From Rubrimonas sp036770645 (GTDB taxonomy: Bacteria; Pseudomonadota; Alphaproteobacteria; Rhodobacterales; Rhodobacteraceae), in NCBI GenBank assembly GCA_036770645.1, contig DAIPIU010000007.1, forward strand, positions 1 through 64,000: DNA of 64,000 nt, given 5' to 3'. Shown one piece after another: positions 43,007 through 52,717 of this stretch. Both the position numbers and the translations under genes were made by a program. The notes under the pieces were generated by a model. The model ran no database searches, had not been told where the DNA came from, and worked only from the letters and a program-made list of their open reading frames with translations. The first letter of the stretch is position 1; each line of letters begins with the position of its first letter.

Positions 43007-43010
43007 TTCC

Positions 43011-43799
43011 ATGGACGATCCCGGCGCCTGTCTGGCCCGCATGCGCGCCGCCGCGCCGCTGGTGCAGTGCATCACGAATTTCGTCGCCATGAATGTCATG
43101 GCGAATGTCCTGCTGGCCGTGGGGGCCTCGCCTGCCATGGTCCACGCGCGGGAGGAGGCGGCGGAGTTCGCGGCGCTGGCGCAGGCGCTGGCCGTGAACA
43201 TCGGCACGCCGGACCCCGCCTGGGCGGACGCGATGGAGATGGCCGCCGGGGCCATGAACGCGGCGGGACGGCCCTGGGTGCTCGATCCGGTCGGGGTCGG
43301 GGCCACCCGTTTCCGCCGGGAGATCTGCGTCCGCCTGCTGGACCTCGCCCCGACCGTGATCCGGGGCAACGCGTCGGAGATCCTCGCGCTCGCGGGCGCG
43401 GACACGACCGGGCGCGGGGCGGATGCGGCCGACAGCGTCGCCGCGGCCGAAGCCGCCGCGCGGGCGCTGGCCGCGCGCACCGGCGGGGTGGTGGCCGTGT
43501 CGGGGCCGGTCGATTTCGTCACCGACGGCGCGACGGCGTTCCGCATCCTGAACGGGCATCCGCTGATGCCGCGGGTGACGGCGCTGGGCTGCGCGCTGAA
43601 CGGCGCGATCGCGGCCTTTCTGGTCGGCCAGCCCGCCCTGCCCGCGACGGTCGCCGCGATGGCCCATTACGGGCTGGCGGGCGAGCGTGCCGCGCCGGGC
43701 GCGGCGGGTCCGGGGACGTTCCAGCCCGGCTTTCTCGACGCGCTGCACGCCATCGGCCCCGATGCGCTGACCGCGGGCGCGCGGGTGGCGCGGGCATGA
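43011..43799 (+). CDS. thiM: Hydroxyethylthiazole kinase
   Basis: ThiM phosphorylates 4-methyl-5-hydroxyethylthiazole for thiamine salvage. The 262-residue ribokinase-fold protein shows PLVQCITNFVAMNVMANVLLAVGASPAM, LDPVGVGATRFR, IRGNASEILAL, and TALGCALNGAIAAF with the catalytic Cys region. The ATG at 43011 uses the GGGGAGG within the hairpin; an in-frame ATG at 42981 would lie inside the regulatory hairpin and lacks its own site. It overlaps thiE in ATGA. Confidence 0.95.
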   Translation: MDDPGACLARMRAAAPLVQCITNFVAMNVMANVLLAVGASPAMVHAREEAAEFAALAQALAVNIGTPDPAWADAMEMAAGAMNAAGRPWVLDPVGVGATRFRREICVRLLDLAPTVIRGNASEILALAGADTTGRGADAADSVAAAEAAARALAARTGGVVAVSGPVDFVTDGATAFRILNGHPLMPRVTALGCALNGAIAAFLVGQPALPATVAAMAHYGLAGERAAPGAAGPGTFQPGFLDALHAIGPDALTAGARVARA

Positions 43800-44407
43800 T
43801 CGGGCCGGTCTATGCCATCACCGATCCCGACGCGCCGCGACCGGTGGCCGAGCAGGCGCTGGCCGCGGCGCGGGGCGGGGCCTGGGCCGTGCAGCTGCGC
43901 GACAAGCGGGCCGGCGACAACGAGCTTGCGGCGCTGGCGGCGGCCCTGCTGCCCGCGCTGACCGCGCTGGGGGTCAGGCTGATCTTGAACGATCGCGTCG
44001 CGGTGGCCCTGGCCGTCGGGGCGCACGGGCTGCACGTCGGGCAGGGCGACGGCGACCCGCAGGCGCTGCGCCGCCGGATCGGGCCGGGGATGATCCTGGG
44101 CCTGTCGGTCGAGACCGAGGCGCAGGCGGCCCGCGTGCCGGATGGCGTCGACTACGTGGGCGCGGGACCGGTGCGGGCGACGGCGACCAAGCCCGACCAC
44201 GCGGCGCCCGTCGGTTTCGAGGGGTTGGCCCGCATCGCCCGCGCAGCGCCGGCGCCCGCCATCGCCATCGGCGGGCTGACCGCGGCCGACGCCGCGGCGG
44301 TCCGGGCCGCGGGTGCGGCGGGCATGGCGGTGGCCGGGGCCATCGCCCGCGCGCCGGACCCGCAGGCGGCGACCCGGGCGATCCGGGACGCATGGGGCCG
44401 CGCATGA
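43796..44407 (+). CDS. thiE: Thiamine-phosphate synthase
   Basis: ThiE couples HMP pyrophosphate with thiazole phosphate to give thiamine phosphate. The 203-residue TIM-barrel protein has VYAITDPD, AVQLRDKR (substrate lysine/arginine), LILNDRVAVALAVGAHGLHVGQGD, GLSVETEAQA, YVGAGPVRATATKPDHA and IAIGGLTAADA. It overlaps both thiM and thiD by four bases, so the operon is translationally coupled. Confidence 0.95.
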   Translation: MIGPVYAITDPDAPRPVAEQALAAARGGAWAVQLRDKRAGDNELAALAAALLPALTALGVRLILNDRVAVALAVGAHGLHVGQGDGDPQALRRRIGPGMILGLSVETEAQAARVPDGVDYVGAGPVRATATKPDHAAPVGFEGLARIARAAPAPAIAIGGLTAADAAAVRAAGAAGMAVAGAIARAPDPQAATRAIRDAWGRA

Positions 44408-45207
44408 TCCCCAACATCCTGTCCATCGCCGGGTCGGACCCGTCGGGCGGCGCCGGCATCCAGGCCGACATCAAGGCGATCTCGGCCTGCGGCGGCTATG
44501 CGATGGCGGCGGTCTCCGCGCTGACGGCGCAGAACACGCGCGGGGTTCTGGCGGTCGAGACGGTCGCCCCCGCCATGGTCGCCGCGCAGATCGCGGCGAT
44601 CCGCGCCGACATCCGCATCGACGCGGTCAAGATCGGGATGCTGGGCACGGCCGCGATCATCCGCGCCGTGGTCGGGGCGCTGGAGGGGCTGGACGCCCCG
44701 GTGGTGCTCGATCCCGTGATGGTCAGCAAGAGCGGCCACCGGCTGCTGGCGCCCGAGGCCGTGGCGGCGCTGCGCGAGGCGCTTGCGCGCGCCGCGGTCG
44801 TCACGCCGAACCTGCCCGAGGCGGCCGACCTGCTGGGCGAGGCCGAGGCCCGCGACCGTCAGGCCATGGAGCGGCAGGCCCGCGCCCTGCTGCGGGCCGG
44901 GCCGCGCGCGGTGCTGCTGAAGGGCGGGCATCTGCCGGGCGGGGACAGCCCGGATCTGCTGATGGACGCCGAGGGGGCGCGATGGCTCGACGCGCCGCGC
45001 CATGCCACGGCCAACACCCATGGCACGGGGTGCTCGCTGTCGGCCGCGCTGGCCTGCGCCCTCGGGCACGGCCTGCCGCCGCACGAGGCGGCGCGGCGCG
45101 CCAAGGCCTGGCTGTCGGGGGCGATCGCCGCCTCCGGCCGGCTGAGCGTCGGGCACGGCCACGGCCCCGTGCATCATTTCCACCTTTCGGAAGGTCTTCG
45201 CCCATGA
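44404..45207 (+). CDS. thiD: Hydroxymethylpyrimidine / phosphomethylpyrimidine kinase
   Basis: ThiD phosphorylates HMP twice, supplying the pyrimidine half for ThiE. The 267-residue protein has SIAGSDPSGGAGIQADIKAIS, VKIGMLGT, VVLDPVMVSKSGHRLL, VTPNLPEAADLLG, LLKGGHLPG and HGTGCSLSAALAC (anion-hole and catalytic Cys). The ATG at 44404 overlaps thiE in ATGA. The pyrimidine may come from the transporter at 27.6-31.8 kb. Confidence 0.96.
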   Translation: MIPNILSIAGSDPSGGAGIQADIKAISACGGYAMAAVSALTAQNTRGVLAVETVAPAMVAAQIAAIRADIRIDAVKIGMLGTAAIIRAVVGALEGLDAPVVLDPVMVSKSGHRLLAPEAVAALREALARAAVVTPNLPEAADLLGEAEARDRQAMERQARALLRAGPRAVLLKGGHLPGGDSPDLLMDAEGARWLDAPRHATANTHGTGCSLSAALACALGHGLPPHEAARRAKAWLSGAIAASGRLSVGHGHGPVHHFHLSEGLRP

Positions 45208-45890
45208 GCTTCACCGAGGCGGCGCTGCGCGCCAATGCCGGGCTGTGCGCCGATATCCGCGCCATGCCCTTCAACCGGGCGCTGGCCGACGGCTCGCTGC
45301 CCGCCGCGATCTTCCGGCACTACATCATCCAGGACGCGCACTACCTCGACGGCTTCGCCCGGGCGCTCGCCCGCGCCGCCGCGGGGGCGCCGGATGCGGA
45401 GGCGGTGGCGCGGCTCGCAGGGGCCGCGGCCGGAGCCATCGCGGTGGAGCGCCAGCTGCACGCGCATTACATGGGCCTCTACGGCGTCGACGCGGCGGAT
45501 TTCGCCGCCACCCCGCCAAGCCCGGCCTGCGCGCATTACGTCGGCTTCCTGATCGCCACCGCGGCCATGGGCGGCGCCGCCGAGGCCGTGGCCGCCCTGC
45601 TGCCCTGCTTCTGGATCTATCGCGACGTGGGCGCCGCGATCCACGCCACGGCGCAGCCCGGCAACCCCTATCGCGCCTGGATCGACACCTATGCGGGGGC
45701 GGATTTCGACGCCGCGACCACCGCGATGTGCGAACTCGCCGACCGCCTGGGCGCGGGGGCGAGCGCCGGCGAGGCCGCGCGCATGCAGGCGGCCTTCAGC
45801 CGCAGCGCGGTGCTCGAGTGGATGTTCTGGGACAGCGCCTGGCGGCGCGAGGGCTGGCCCGACACGTCGGTCGGGGGAGCCGGCGCATGA
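45204..45890 (+). CDS. tenA: Thiaminase II / aminopyrimidine aminohydrolase TenA
   Basis: TenA hydrolyses thiamine breakdown products such as aminomethylpyrimidine to HMP for reuse. The 228-residue all-helical protein has the family pattern PFNRALADGSLPAAIFRHYIIQDAHYLDGFARAL, HYVGFL, LLPCFWIYRDVG with the nucleophilic Cys, and YRAWIDTYAG, and VLEWMFWDSAW at the C-terminus. It overlaps thiD by four bases, and the next small ORF by four. Together with an NMT1-type transporter it defines a pyrimidine salvage route. Confidence 0.94.
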   Translation: MSFTEAALRANAGLCADIRAMPFNRALADGSLPAAIFRHYIIQDAHYLDGFARALARAAAGAPDAEAVARLAGAAAGAIAVERQLHAHYMGLYGVDAADFAATPPSPACAHYVGFLIATAAMGGAAEAVAALLPCFWIYRDVGAAIHATAQPGNPYRAWIDTYAGADFDAATTAMCELADRLGAGASAGEAARMQAAFSRSAVLEWMFWDSAWRREGWPDTSVGGAGA

Positions 45891-46252
45891 GCCGCCCGCT
45901 GTCCGACCCGACCGTGCCGGCGACCGGGGCCCTGACCGAGGCCCTGACCGGGGCGGGCGGGACGCGGACCGCGGCGAAGGGCGCGCTTCCGGCCTTCGCC
46001 CGCACCGCCGCGGAGGAGCCCGGGCCGCCGGGCGCGAGGGCGGCCATGGTCTCGGGCGGCCTGCGGCGCGCCGCCGACGCCAGCGCCGCGACGCCGGAGG
46101 CGGTGTTCGGGATGGTGGCGGCGCAGAGCCCGCCCGGCCGGGTCACGACGCCGGCCGAGATGGCCGACGCCGCGCCGTCCTTCGCGGGGCCCCGGACGCG
46201 GGCGGTCACCGGACGGAGGCTGATCCCCGACGGCGGGCCGGTCTGCGGCTGA
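45887..46252 (+). pseudogene. C-terminal half-like relic of a short-chain dehydrogenase, still open
   Basis: A 121-residue open frame overlaps tenA in ATGA. Two stretches look like the C-terminal half of SDR enzymes: AAKGALPAFARTAAEEPGPPGAR (compare the usual SKGAL.AFARTLA.E.GP.GIR around the catalytic Lys) and GRVTTPAEMADAAPSFAGPRTRAVTGRRLIPDGG (compare GR..TPEE.A.A..FLAS....VTG....DGG). The Rossmann half is absent and the catalytic Tyr position holds Arg. It is probably a decayed remnant, or less likely a small protein reusing the fold. The resemblance is from motif memory and needs a search. Confidence 0.55.
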
Positions 46253-46318
46253 GGCGACGCGGGCGCGGGCGCTGGGGCCGGGGCGAGGCCGGGCGCGGGG
46301 GCGGGAGGCCCCCCTGCC

Positions 46319-47404
46319 CTATTCCTCGTCCTCGACCTCGGTCAGCTTCAGCTCGCCCGCCTTGGCCATGTCGCGCGCGGCGTTGACGACCTGCGCCTGC
46401 GCGGCCTCGCCGTCGCGCAGCGTGACCTCCGCGTGCGCCTTGATCTCGGCCTCGAGACGCTGGGCGAGGCGCTTCGAGATGTTGGACATGAAGAAGTCCA
46501 CGACGCGCGGCGCGTTGGTCTCGGCGAACTTCAGCGCCACGATCAGCGTCGGCTCGTCCACCCCCTTCATCAGGATGCCGGCATCGCGCGCGTCCACGCG
46601 GCTCGACAGGTCGGCGAAGGTGAACATGACCTTCTGCACCTGGCGCGCGAGCTTCGGCTTCTCCTGCTCGAGCTGCTGCAGCAGCCGCGCGCGGGCGCTG
46701 CTCGAGACGTTGTTCATCATGCTGCCGATGACGTCGGCCGGGCGGCGCGTGGCCTGCTCGCGCTGGATGACGCTGAGGAACTCGCGCTGGATGACCTCGG
46801 TGATGAGCTCCATCACCTCGCTGTCGAGGCGCGGCACCCGCGCGAGGCGCAGCACGATCACCTGGGCGAATTCCGGATCCAGCCGTTCGAGGATGCGCGC
46901 CGCCTTGTCCGACCGCATCTTGGACAGAACCACCGCCGCGGTCTGCGGATGCTCGTGGCGCAGGAAGCCCGCCAGCGCCTGGTCGGAGGAGTTGGACAGC
47001 TTCTCCCACAGCGTGCGCCCGCCGGCCATGTCGACATCGTCCATGATGCGCGACACGCTGTCGTCGTCGAGCATCTGCTGGAGGATGCGCCGCGCCTCCG
47101 AGGCGCCGCCCTTGATCTCCTGGTGGGCACCGAGCTCCTCGGTGAAGTCTGCGATGGTGCTCTGCAGCAGTTCCGGCGAGATGCGCCAAAGCCCGCTCAT
47201 AGCCCGGGCGAAGCGGCGGATCGTGGTCTCGCCCATGCCCTGCAGCACATGCGGGGCCGATTCGGGCCCGAGGGCGGCGATGATGATGGCGGCCTTGTCG
47301 GCGAGGCTGAGGCCGTGCAGATGCGGGTCCCCGCCGGCCTCGGCGCCGGCGACGGGCGCGTCGGGCCCGGCGGCGCCGGCGGGAGCGGGCAGATTGGCGC
47401 TCAT
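46319..47404 (-). CDS. fliG: Flagellar motor switch protein FliG
   Basis: FliG connects the MS-ring to the C-ring and interacts with MotA. The 361-residue protein has the N-terminal LSLADKAAIIIAALGPESA, the middle domain with EHPQTAAVVLSKM (the EHPQT motif), and the C-terminal torque helix region TFADLSSRVDARDAGILMKGVDEPTL. The ATG at 47404 overlaps the fliP stop in ATGA. It is the last gene of a fliF-H-N-P-G reverse-strand operon and converges with the thiamine operon. Confidence 0.95.
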   Translation of the reverse strand: MSANLPAPAGAAGPDAPVAGAEAGGDPHLHGLSLADKAAIIIAALGPESAPHVLQGMGETTIRRFARAMSGLWRISPELLQSTIADFTEELGAHQEIKGGASEARRILQQMLDDDSVSRIMDDVDMAGGRTLWEKLSNSSDQALAGFLRHEHPQTAAVVLSKMRSDKAARILERLDPEFAQVIVLRLARVPRLDSEVMELITEVIQREFLSVIQREQATRRPADVIGSMMNNVSSSARARLLQQLEQEKPKLARQVQKVMFTFADLSSRVDARDAGILMKGVDEPTLIVALKFAETNAPRVVDFFMSNISKRLAQRLEAEIKAHAEVTLRDGEAAQAQVVNAARDMAKAGELKLTEVEDEE

Positions 47405-48153
47405 GGCGCGTATCCGCGCACCAGCGCGCCGGCCAGCAGCGTCCAGCCGTCGGCGATCACGAAGAAGGCCAGCTTGAAGGGCAGCGCCACCACGGCCGGC
47501 GGCACCATCATCATGCCCATCGACATCAGCACCGAGGCGATCACGAGGTCGATGACGAGGAAGGGAAGGAATATGAGGAAGCCGACCTCGAAGCCGCGCT
47601 GGATCTCGGACAGCAGGAAGGCGGGGATCAGCACCGACACCGCGGGCGGGGCCTCGGGATCGACGGCGTCGCGGCCCGGCGCGGCCTCCTGCATGACCGC
47701 CAGCGTGTCGGGGTCGACGCGCGCCTCCATGAAGGCGCGGAACGGCGCGAAGGCGCGGGCGACGCCGTCCTCCTCGGCGATCTCGCCGTCGATGAGGGGC
47801 TGGATGCCCTCGGTCCATGCCTCGGTGAACACCGGTTCCATCACGAAGTAGGTCAGGAACAGCGCGAGGCTGACGATCATCATGTTGGGCGGGGCCTGCT
47901 GCACCCCGATGGCCTGGCGCAGGATCGACAGCGACGTGACCATGAAGGGAAAGCAGGTCAGCATGATCGCGAGGCCGGGCGCGAGGCTGAGCAGCGTGAC
48001 CAGCACGAAGAGCTGCGCCACGCGCGCCGTGAGCGACCCGCCCTCGGTCCCGAGATCGACCGTGACGGACTGAGCCAGCGCCGGTCCGGCCAACAGCGCC
48101 GCGAGCCCGAGCGCGAGGCCGGCGAGCGGCGCGAGGGGGACGCGGCGGGCCAA
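47401..48153 (-). CDS. fliP: Flagellar type III export gate protein FliP
   Basis: FliP forms the core of the export gate inside the basal body. The 250-residue protein has a cleavable signal peptide (LAGLALGLAALLAGPALAQ), then LFVLVTLLSLAPGLAIMLTCFPFMVTSLSILRQAIGVQQAPPNMMIVSLALFLTYFVM and the family-diagnostic FLIFLPFLVIDLVIASVLMSMGMMMVPP. A TTG start at 48153 is used, four bases after the fliN stop. fliQ and fliR are not in the window. Confidence 0.95.
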   Translation of the reverse strand: MARRVPLAPLAGLALGLAALLAGPALAQSVTVDLGTEGGSLTARVAQLFVLVTLLSLAPGLAIMLTCFPFMVTSLSILRQAIGVQQAPPNMMIVSLALFLTYFVMEPVFTEAWTEGIQPLIDGEIAEEDGVARAFAPFRAFMEARVDPDTLAVMQEAAPGRDAVDPEAPPAVSVLIPAFLLSEIQRGFEVGFLIFLPFLVIDLVIASVLMSMGMMMVPPAVVALPFKLAFFVIADGWTLLAGALVRGYAP

Positions 48154-48156
48154 GGC

Positions 48157-48474
48157 TCAGCCGCCCCCGCCGACGTCCATGATCTCGGTCAGGCGCACGC
48201 CGAGCCGCCCGCCCTCGTCCTCGAGCTCCTGCAGCTCGCCCCGCGCGATGAGGCGCGACCCGACATAGATCTCCACCGGGTCCTCGACGCGGCTGTCGAG
48301 CGGCAGCACGCTGTCGCGGCGCAGCGACACGATCTCCGAGATCAGCGGCCGCGCGCGGCCCACCGACACCGTCACCTCGATCGGCACCCCGAAGATGGCC
48401 TTGTCGCGGTCGCCCGCGCCCGCGACGAGGCGCCGGGCGGCGTCGAGCGTGTCGGCTTCTTCATCCCGTGACAC
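48157..48474 (-). CDS. fliN: Flagellar motor switch protein FliN
   Basis: A 105-residue C-ring protein with a single SpoA domain (FGVPIEVTVSVGRARPLISEIVSLRRDSVLPLDSRVEDPVEIYVGSRLIARGELQELEDEGGRLGVRLTEIM). The GTG at 48474 is chosen because GGAGGAGG is six bases upstream. It overlaps fliH by 14 bp. It is short, as FliN often is when FliM carries the chemotaxis input. Confidence 0.92.
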   Translation of the reverse strand: MSRDEEADTLDAARRLVAGAGDRDKAIFGVPIEVTVSVGRARPLISEIVSLRRDSVLPLDSRVEDPVEIYVGSRLIARGELQELEDEGGRLGVRLTEIMDVGGGG

Positions 48475-49065
48475 GGGCGGCCTCCTCCATGGCGGCGGCG
48501 GGAGGGCCGCCGAAAACCCGATCGAGCGCCGCCTGCGCGGCGGCGAGCGCGCCCTGCGCGTCGAACCAGACCCCGCCCGACGTCCATTCGAGGCGCGCGT
48601 CGGCGGGCCCGAGGGCGGGATCGGGGCGCAGCACCGCCACATCGGCGAAGCGCGGCGAAAGCCCCTCGACGCATTCGGGGGCGCAGCGGATCACGGGCCG
48701 GTCCGCCGGCGCCGCGGCGAGCCGGGCCGTCACCGCCTCGGCCACGGCATCGGCAAGCCCCGCCCCGGCCGCCCGCGGCGCCGCGGCGGCCATGATGGCG
48801 GCGATCACCGGCCCAAGCGCCGACAGAGCGGCGTCGCGGGCACCCGCCTGGCCGAGCTCGAGGTCGCGCAGGGCCTCGCGCAGCGCCGCCATGGCGGCGC
48901 GCTCGTCCGCATCGCCCTGCGCCAGCCCCGCCGCGAACCCCTCGGCGTAGCCCGCGGCGTGCCCCTCGCCCCGCGCCGCGGCGGCCGCGGCGGCGATGGC
49001 CTTCGAAGCCTCGGGGTCGGGCCGACGGGCGTCGCCGAAATTCTCGAGGCGCTGGGACAGCGGTC

Positions 49066-49069
<4 letters not shown>
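48461..49069 (-). CDS. fliH: FliH-type flagellar export ATPase regulator
   Basis: A 202-residue cytoplasmic protein with an Ala/Glu-rich N-terminal coiled region, a GxxxG-like stretch (GEGHAAGYAEGFAAGLAQG) typical of FliH, and a C-terminal domain (RPVIRCAPECVEGL...TSGGVWFDAQGALAAAQAALDRVF) resembling the FliH/YscL C-terminus. FliH binds FliI, which is not in the window. Identification rests on position between fliF and fliN plus this pattern. It overlaps fliF in ATGA. Confidence 0.8.
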
Positions 49070-50619
<1,550 letters not shown>

Positions 50620-50708
50620 GCCGCCCACGGTCGGATTCTTCCTGCAGGTCAGGGCCCGTCGCGACCATTCTGCCGCTGTTCCCGAAGCGGACCATCGGGG
50701 CGGCGCGC

Positions 50709-50723
50709 TTAACGACGGGTTTA
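50709..50723. promoter_or_regulatory. fliF: TTAA-N7-TTTA box upstream of fliF (candidate CtrA site)
   Basis: TTAA-CGACGGG-TTTA matches seven of eight core positions; the following TTAAC starts one base off the ideal spacing. It is about 90 bp upstream of the fliF start. Confidence 0.35.
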
Positions 50724-50788
50724 ACGCGCGCGCCGCGTCGCATCGGCATGGCGGCGCGATCGCGGCGCGTCCCATGCGCGCGGCGGGC

Positions 50789-50803
50789 TTAAGGGCGCGT
50801 TCA
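50789..50803. promoter_or_regulatory. fliL: TTAA-N7-TTCA box upstream of fliL (candidate CtrA site)
   Basis: TTAA-GGGCGCG-TTCA matches seven of eight core positions and lies 69 bp before the fliL ATG, on the other side of the same divergent spacer as the fliF box. Confidence 0.35.
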
Positions 50804-50872
50804 GCCCTCGGCGCCTAAGCCCTGCGGGAGGCCGCCCGCGCGGGGGCGGCGCGGTTGCGTGGCGGGTGCAGC

Positions 50873-51373
50873 ATGGCGGGCGACGCGAAGGCGGCGGGCG
50901 GCGCGAAGAAGAAGGGCGGCGCGCTCGGCCTGATCATCGGCGGCGTGCTGATGCTGGGCCTCGGCGGCGGCGCCTTCTACGCCGTCTATGCGGGGCTTGT
51001 GCCCGTTCCCGAGAAGAAGGCGGCCGCGGACCCGCACGCGGCGCCGGCCGAACATGCCGAGCACGGCGAGAAACCGCCCGCTTTCCTGCCGCTCAGCCCC
51101 ATTCTGGTGACGCTGGGCCGCGGGGCGGAGATGCGGCACCTCCAGCTGACGGCCCAGCTGGAAGTCGCGCCGGACAGGCTTGCCGCGGTCGATGCGCTGA
51201 CGCCGCGGGTGCTCGACGTGCTCAACACCTACCTGCGCGCGGTCGACGCGGCCGTGATCGAGGATCCGGCGGCGATGCTGCGCATGCGCGCGCAGATGCT
51301 GCGACGCGTCCAGATGGTCGCGGGCGAGGGCCTCGTGCGCGACCTGCTGGTGTCCGAATTCATCCTGCGCTGA
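50873..51373 (+). CDS. fliL: Flagellar basal body-associated protein FliL
   Basis: FliL surrounds the MotAB stator and supports motor function. The 166-residue protein has a cytoplasmic basic start, one membrane helix (LGLIIGGVLMLGLGGGAFYAVYAG), a His/Ala-rich linker (DPHAAPAEHAEHGEK) and the periplasmic stomatin-like FliL domain ending LVRDLLVSEFILR. The ATG at 50873 is used; a TTG at 50855 is possible. A second FliL-like gene is at 58950. It heads the set leading to motA. Confidence 0.88.
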   Translation: MAGDAKAAGGAKKKGGALGLIIGGVLMLGLGGGAFYAVYAGLVPVPEKKAAADPHAAPAEHAEHGEKPPAFLPLSPILVTLGRGAEMRHLQLTAQLEVAPDRLAAVDALTPRVLDVLNTYLRAVDAAVIEDPAAMLRMRAQMLRRVQMVAGEGLVRDLLVSEFILR

Positions 51374-51396
51374 AGGAATCGCGCCATGACGCAGCC

Positions 51397-51879
51397 ATGC
51401 CAATCCGCATCCCGTGCGAAGGACGGCAGCCCGTCGAACCGGCCGCGGACCGCATCATGGAACTGATCGCGGATGCGCTGCTGATCGCGGGCGCGCTGGG
51501 GGCTGCGCTGTACTGCCGCACGCTGGCGCGGCGGCTCGGGGCGCTGACCGATCTCGACAGCGGCCTCGGCGCGGCCATCGCCACGCTGTCGCGGCAGGTG
51601 GACGAACTGCGCGCCTCGCTGGACCAGGCGCGGTCGGTCTCGGGCGACCAGGCGCGCGAGACGGCCCAGCTGACGGCCCGGGCCGAGGTCGCGGCGGGGC
51701 GGCTGGAGCTTCTGCTCGCGTCGCTGCACGAAGGCGAGGGACGGCGGCCGGTCGGCGCGCGGGCGGCGCAGGGCCGGGCCGCGGCAGGCTGGCGGACGCG
51801 GCTGCGCGAGGACGAGGCTGACGAGGCGGGGACCGGCGACGCGGACGCCGCGGACGGCGACCGGCGGGAGGGGGCGTGA
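51397..51879 (+). CDS. Small membrane protein of flagellar cluster (DUF6468-like)
   Basis: A 160-residue protein. If ATG 51457 is used it begins MELIADALLIAGALGAALYC, a single membrane helix, followed by RTLARRLGALTDLDSGLGAAIATLSRQVDELRASLDQA, a coiled coil. This architecture and position match the DUF6468 proteins of alphaproteobacterial flagellar clusters, from memory. The ATG at 51397 is nearer to AAGGAA but its first 20 residues look unconserved. Function unknown; it overlaps the next gene in GTGA. Confidence 0.55.
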   Translation: MPIRIPCEGRQPVEPAADRIMELIADALLIAGALGAALYCRTLARRLGALTDLDSGLGAAIATLSRQVDELRASLDQARSVSGDQARETAQLTARAEVAAGRLELLLASLHEGEGRRPVGARAAQGRAAAGWRTRLREDEADEAGTGDADAADGDRREGA

Positions 51880-52637
51880 CCGCGCGCCGCACCCCGGGTC
51901 CGGCGGGGGCGCCCCCCCGGCCAGCGGCCGCGGCCCCGGCAGCCGGCAAGCGCGGCGTGCCGGCGCGCAGGCCGCGGGTGCTGGGCTTCGTCGCGGCCTG
52001 CTTCGTGGCCTCGGCGGTGCTGCGCGCGGCCTTCGCCGGACAGGCGGCGGCCGAGTCGCTGGGCGCGGCGGCCGCGGAGGCCGAGGCCGCGGCCCGCGGC
52101 GCGGCGGAGGCCGCGGAGATCGCGCGCGCCGCCACCAACGAGCCCACGGTGCTGCGCCCCGAGGCCGCCGAGCCCGGCGCCGGCCCGAGCCTGACCGAGC
52201 GCGCCAACGCCTGCGAGGCCGATCCCGGCCCGCTGATGCAGGCGATCCGCGACCGGGCCGCGGGCCTCGACGCCCGCGAGCGGCGCGTGGCGGAGCGCGA
52301 GAGCCTGCTCGAGGTCGCCGAGGCGCGCGTCAAGGCCGAGATCGACCGCCTGATGCAGGCCGAGCAGCGCCTCGCCGACACGCTGTCGCTGGCCGACGGG
52401 GCGGCCGAGCGCGACGTGGCGCATCTGGTCGGCGTCTACGAGACCATGAAGCCCAAGGCGGCCGCCGTGATCTTCGGCGAGATGCAGGCGGAATTCGCCG
52501 CCGGGTTCCTGGCGCGCATGCGCGCCGACGCGGCCGCCGCGATCCTGGCCGCGATGGACGCCGGATCGGCCTATGCCGTCACCGCCGTGATGGCGGGCCG
52601 GCATGTGGGCGGCGTGTCGCCCGTGTCGAACCGGTGA
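51876..52637 (+). CDS. MotE/MgtE-N-type flagellar protein
   Basis: A 253-residue protein with a Pro/Ala-rich cytoplasmic start, a membrane segment (VLGFVAACFVASAVLRAAF), an Ala/Glu coiled coil (residues about 60-90 and 120-175), and a C-terminal MgtE-N-like module (LVGVYETMKPKAAAVIFGEMQAEFAAGFLARM). This resembles MotE, a periplasmic chaperone of the stator-associated protein MotC in Sinorhizobium. The GTG start overlaps the upstream gene. Position just before motA supports a stator-related role. Confidence 0.72.
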   Translation: MTARRTPGPAGAPPRPAAAAPAAGKRGVPARRPRVLGFVAACFVASAVLRAAFAGQAAAESLGAAAAEAEAAARGAAEAAEIARAATNEPTVLRPEAAEPGAGPSLTERANACEADPGPLMQAIRDRAAGLDARERRVAERESLLEVAEARVKAEIDRLMQAEQRLADTLSLADGAAERDVAHLVGVYETMKPKAAAVIFGEMQAEFAAGFLARMRADAAAAILAAMDAGSAYAVTAVMAGRHVGGVSPVSNR

Positions 52638-52717
52638 GGCGCGTTCAGAGGATGTTCACGACCGCGGGCGATGAGGGACGGGTCGCCCCGCGCGGTCGGG
52701 GCTGAGGAAGGTCCAGA

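Noticed and set aside
42981..43010. ATG at 42981 as the start of thiM
   Set aside because: It would place the first codons inside the regulatory hairpin and has no ribosome site. The ATG at 43011 has GGGGAGG and gives the normal N-terminus.
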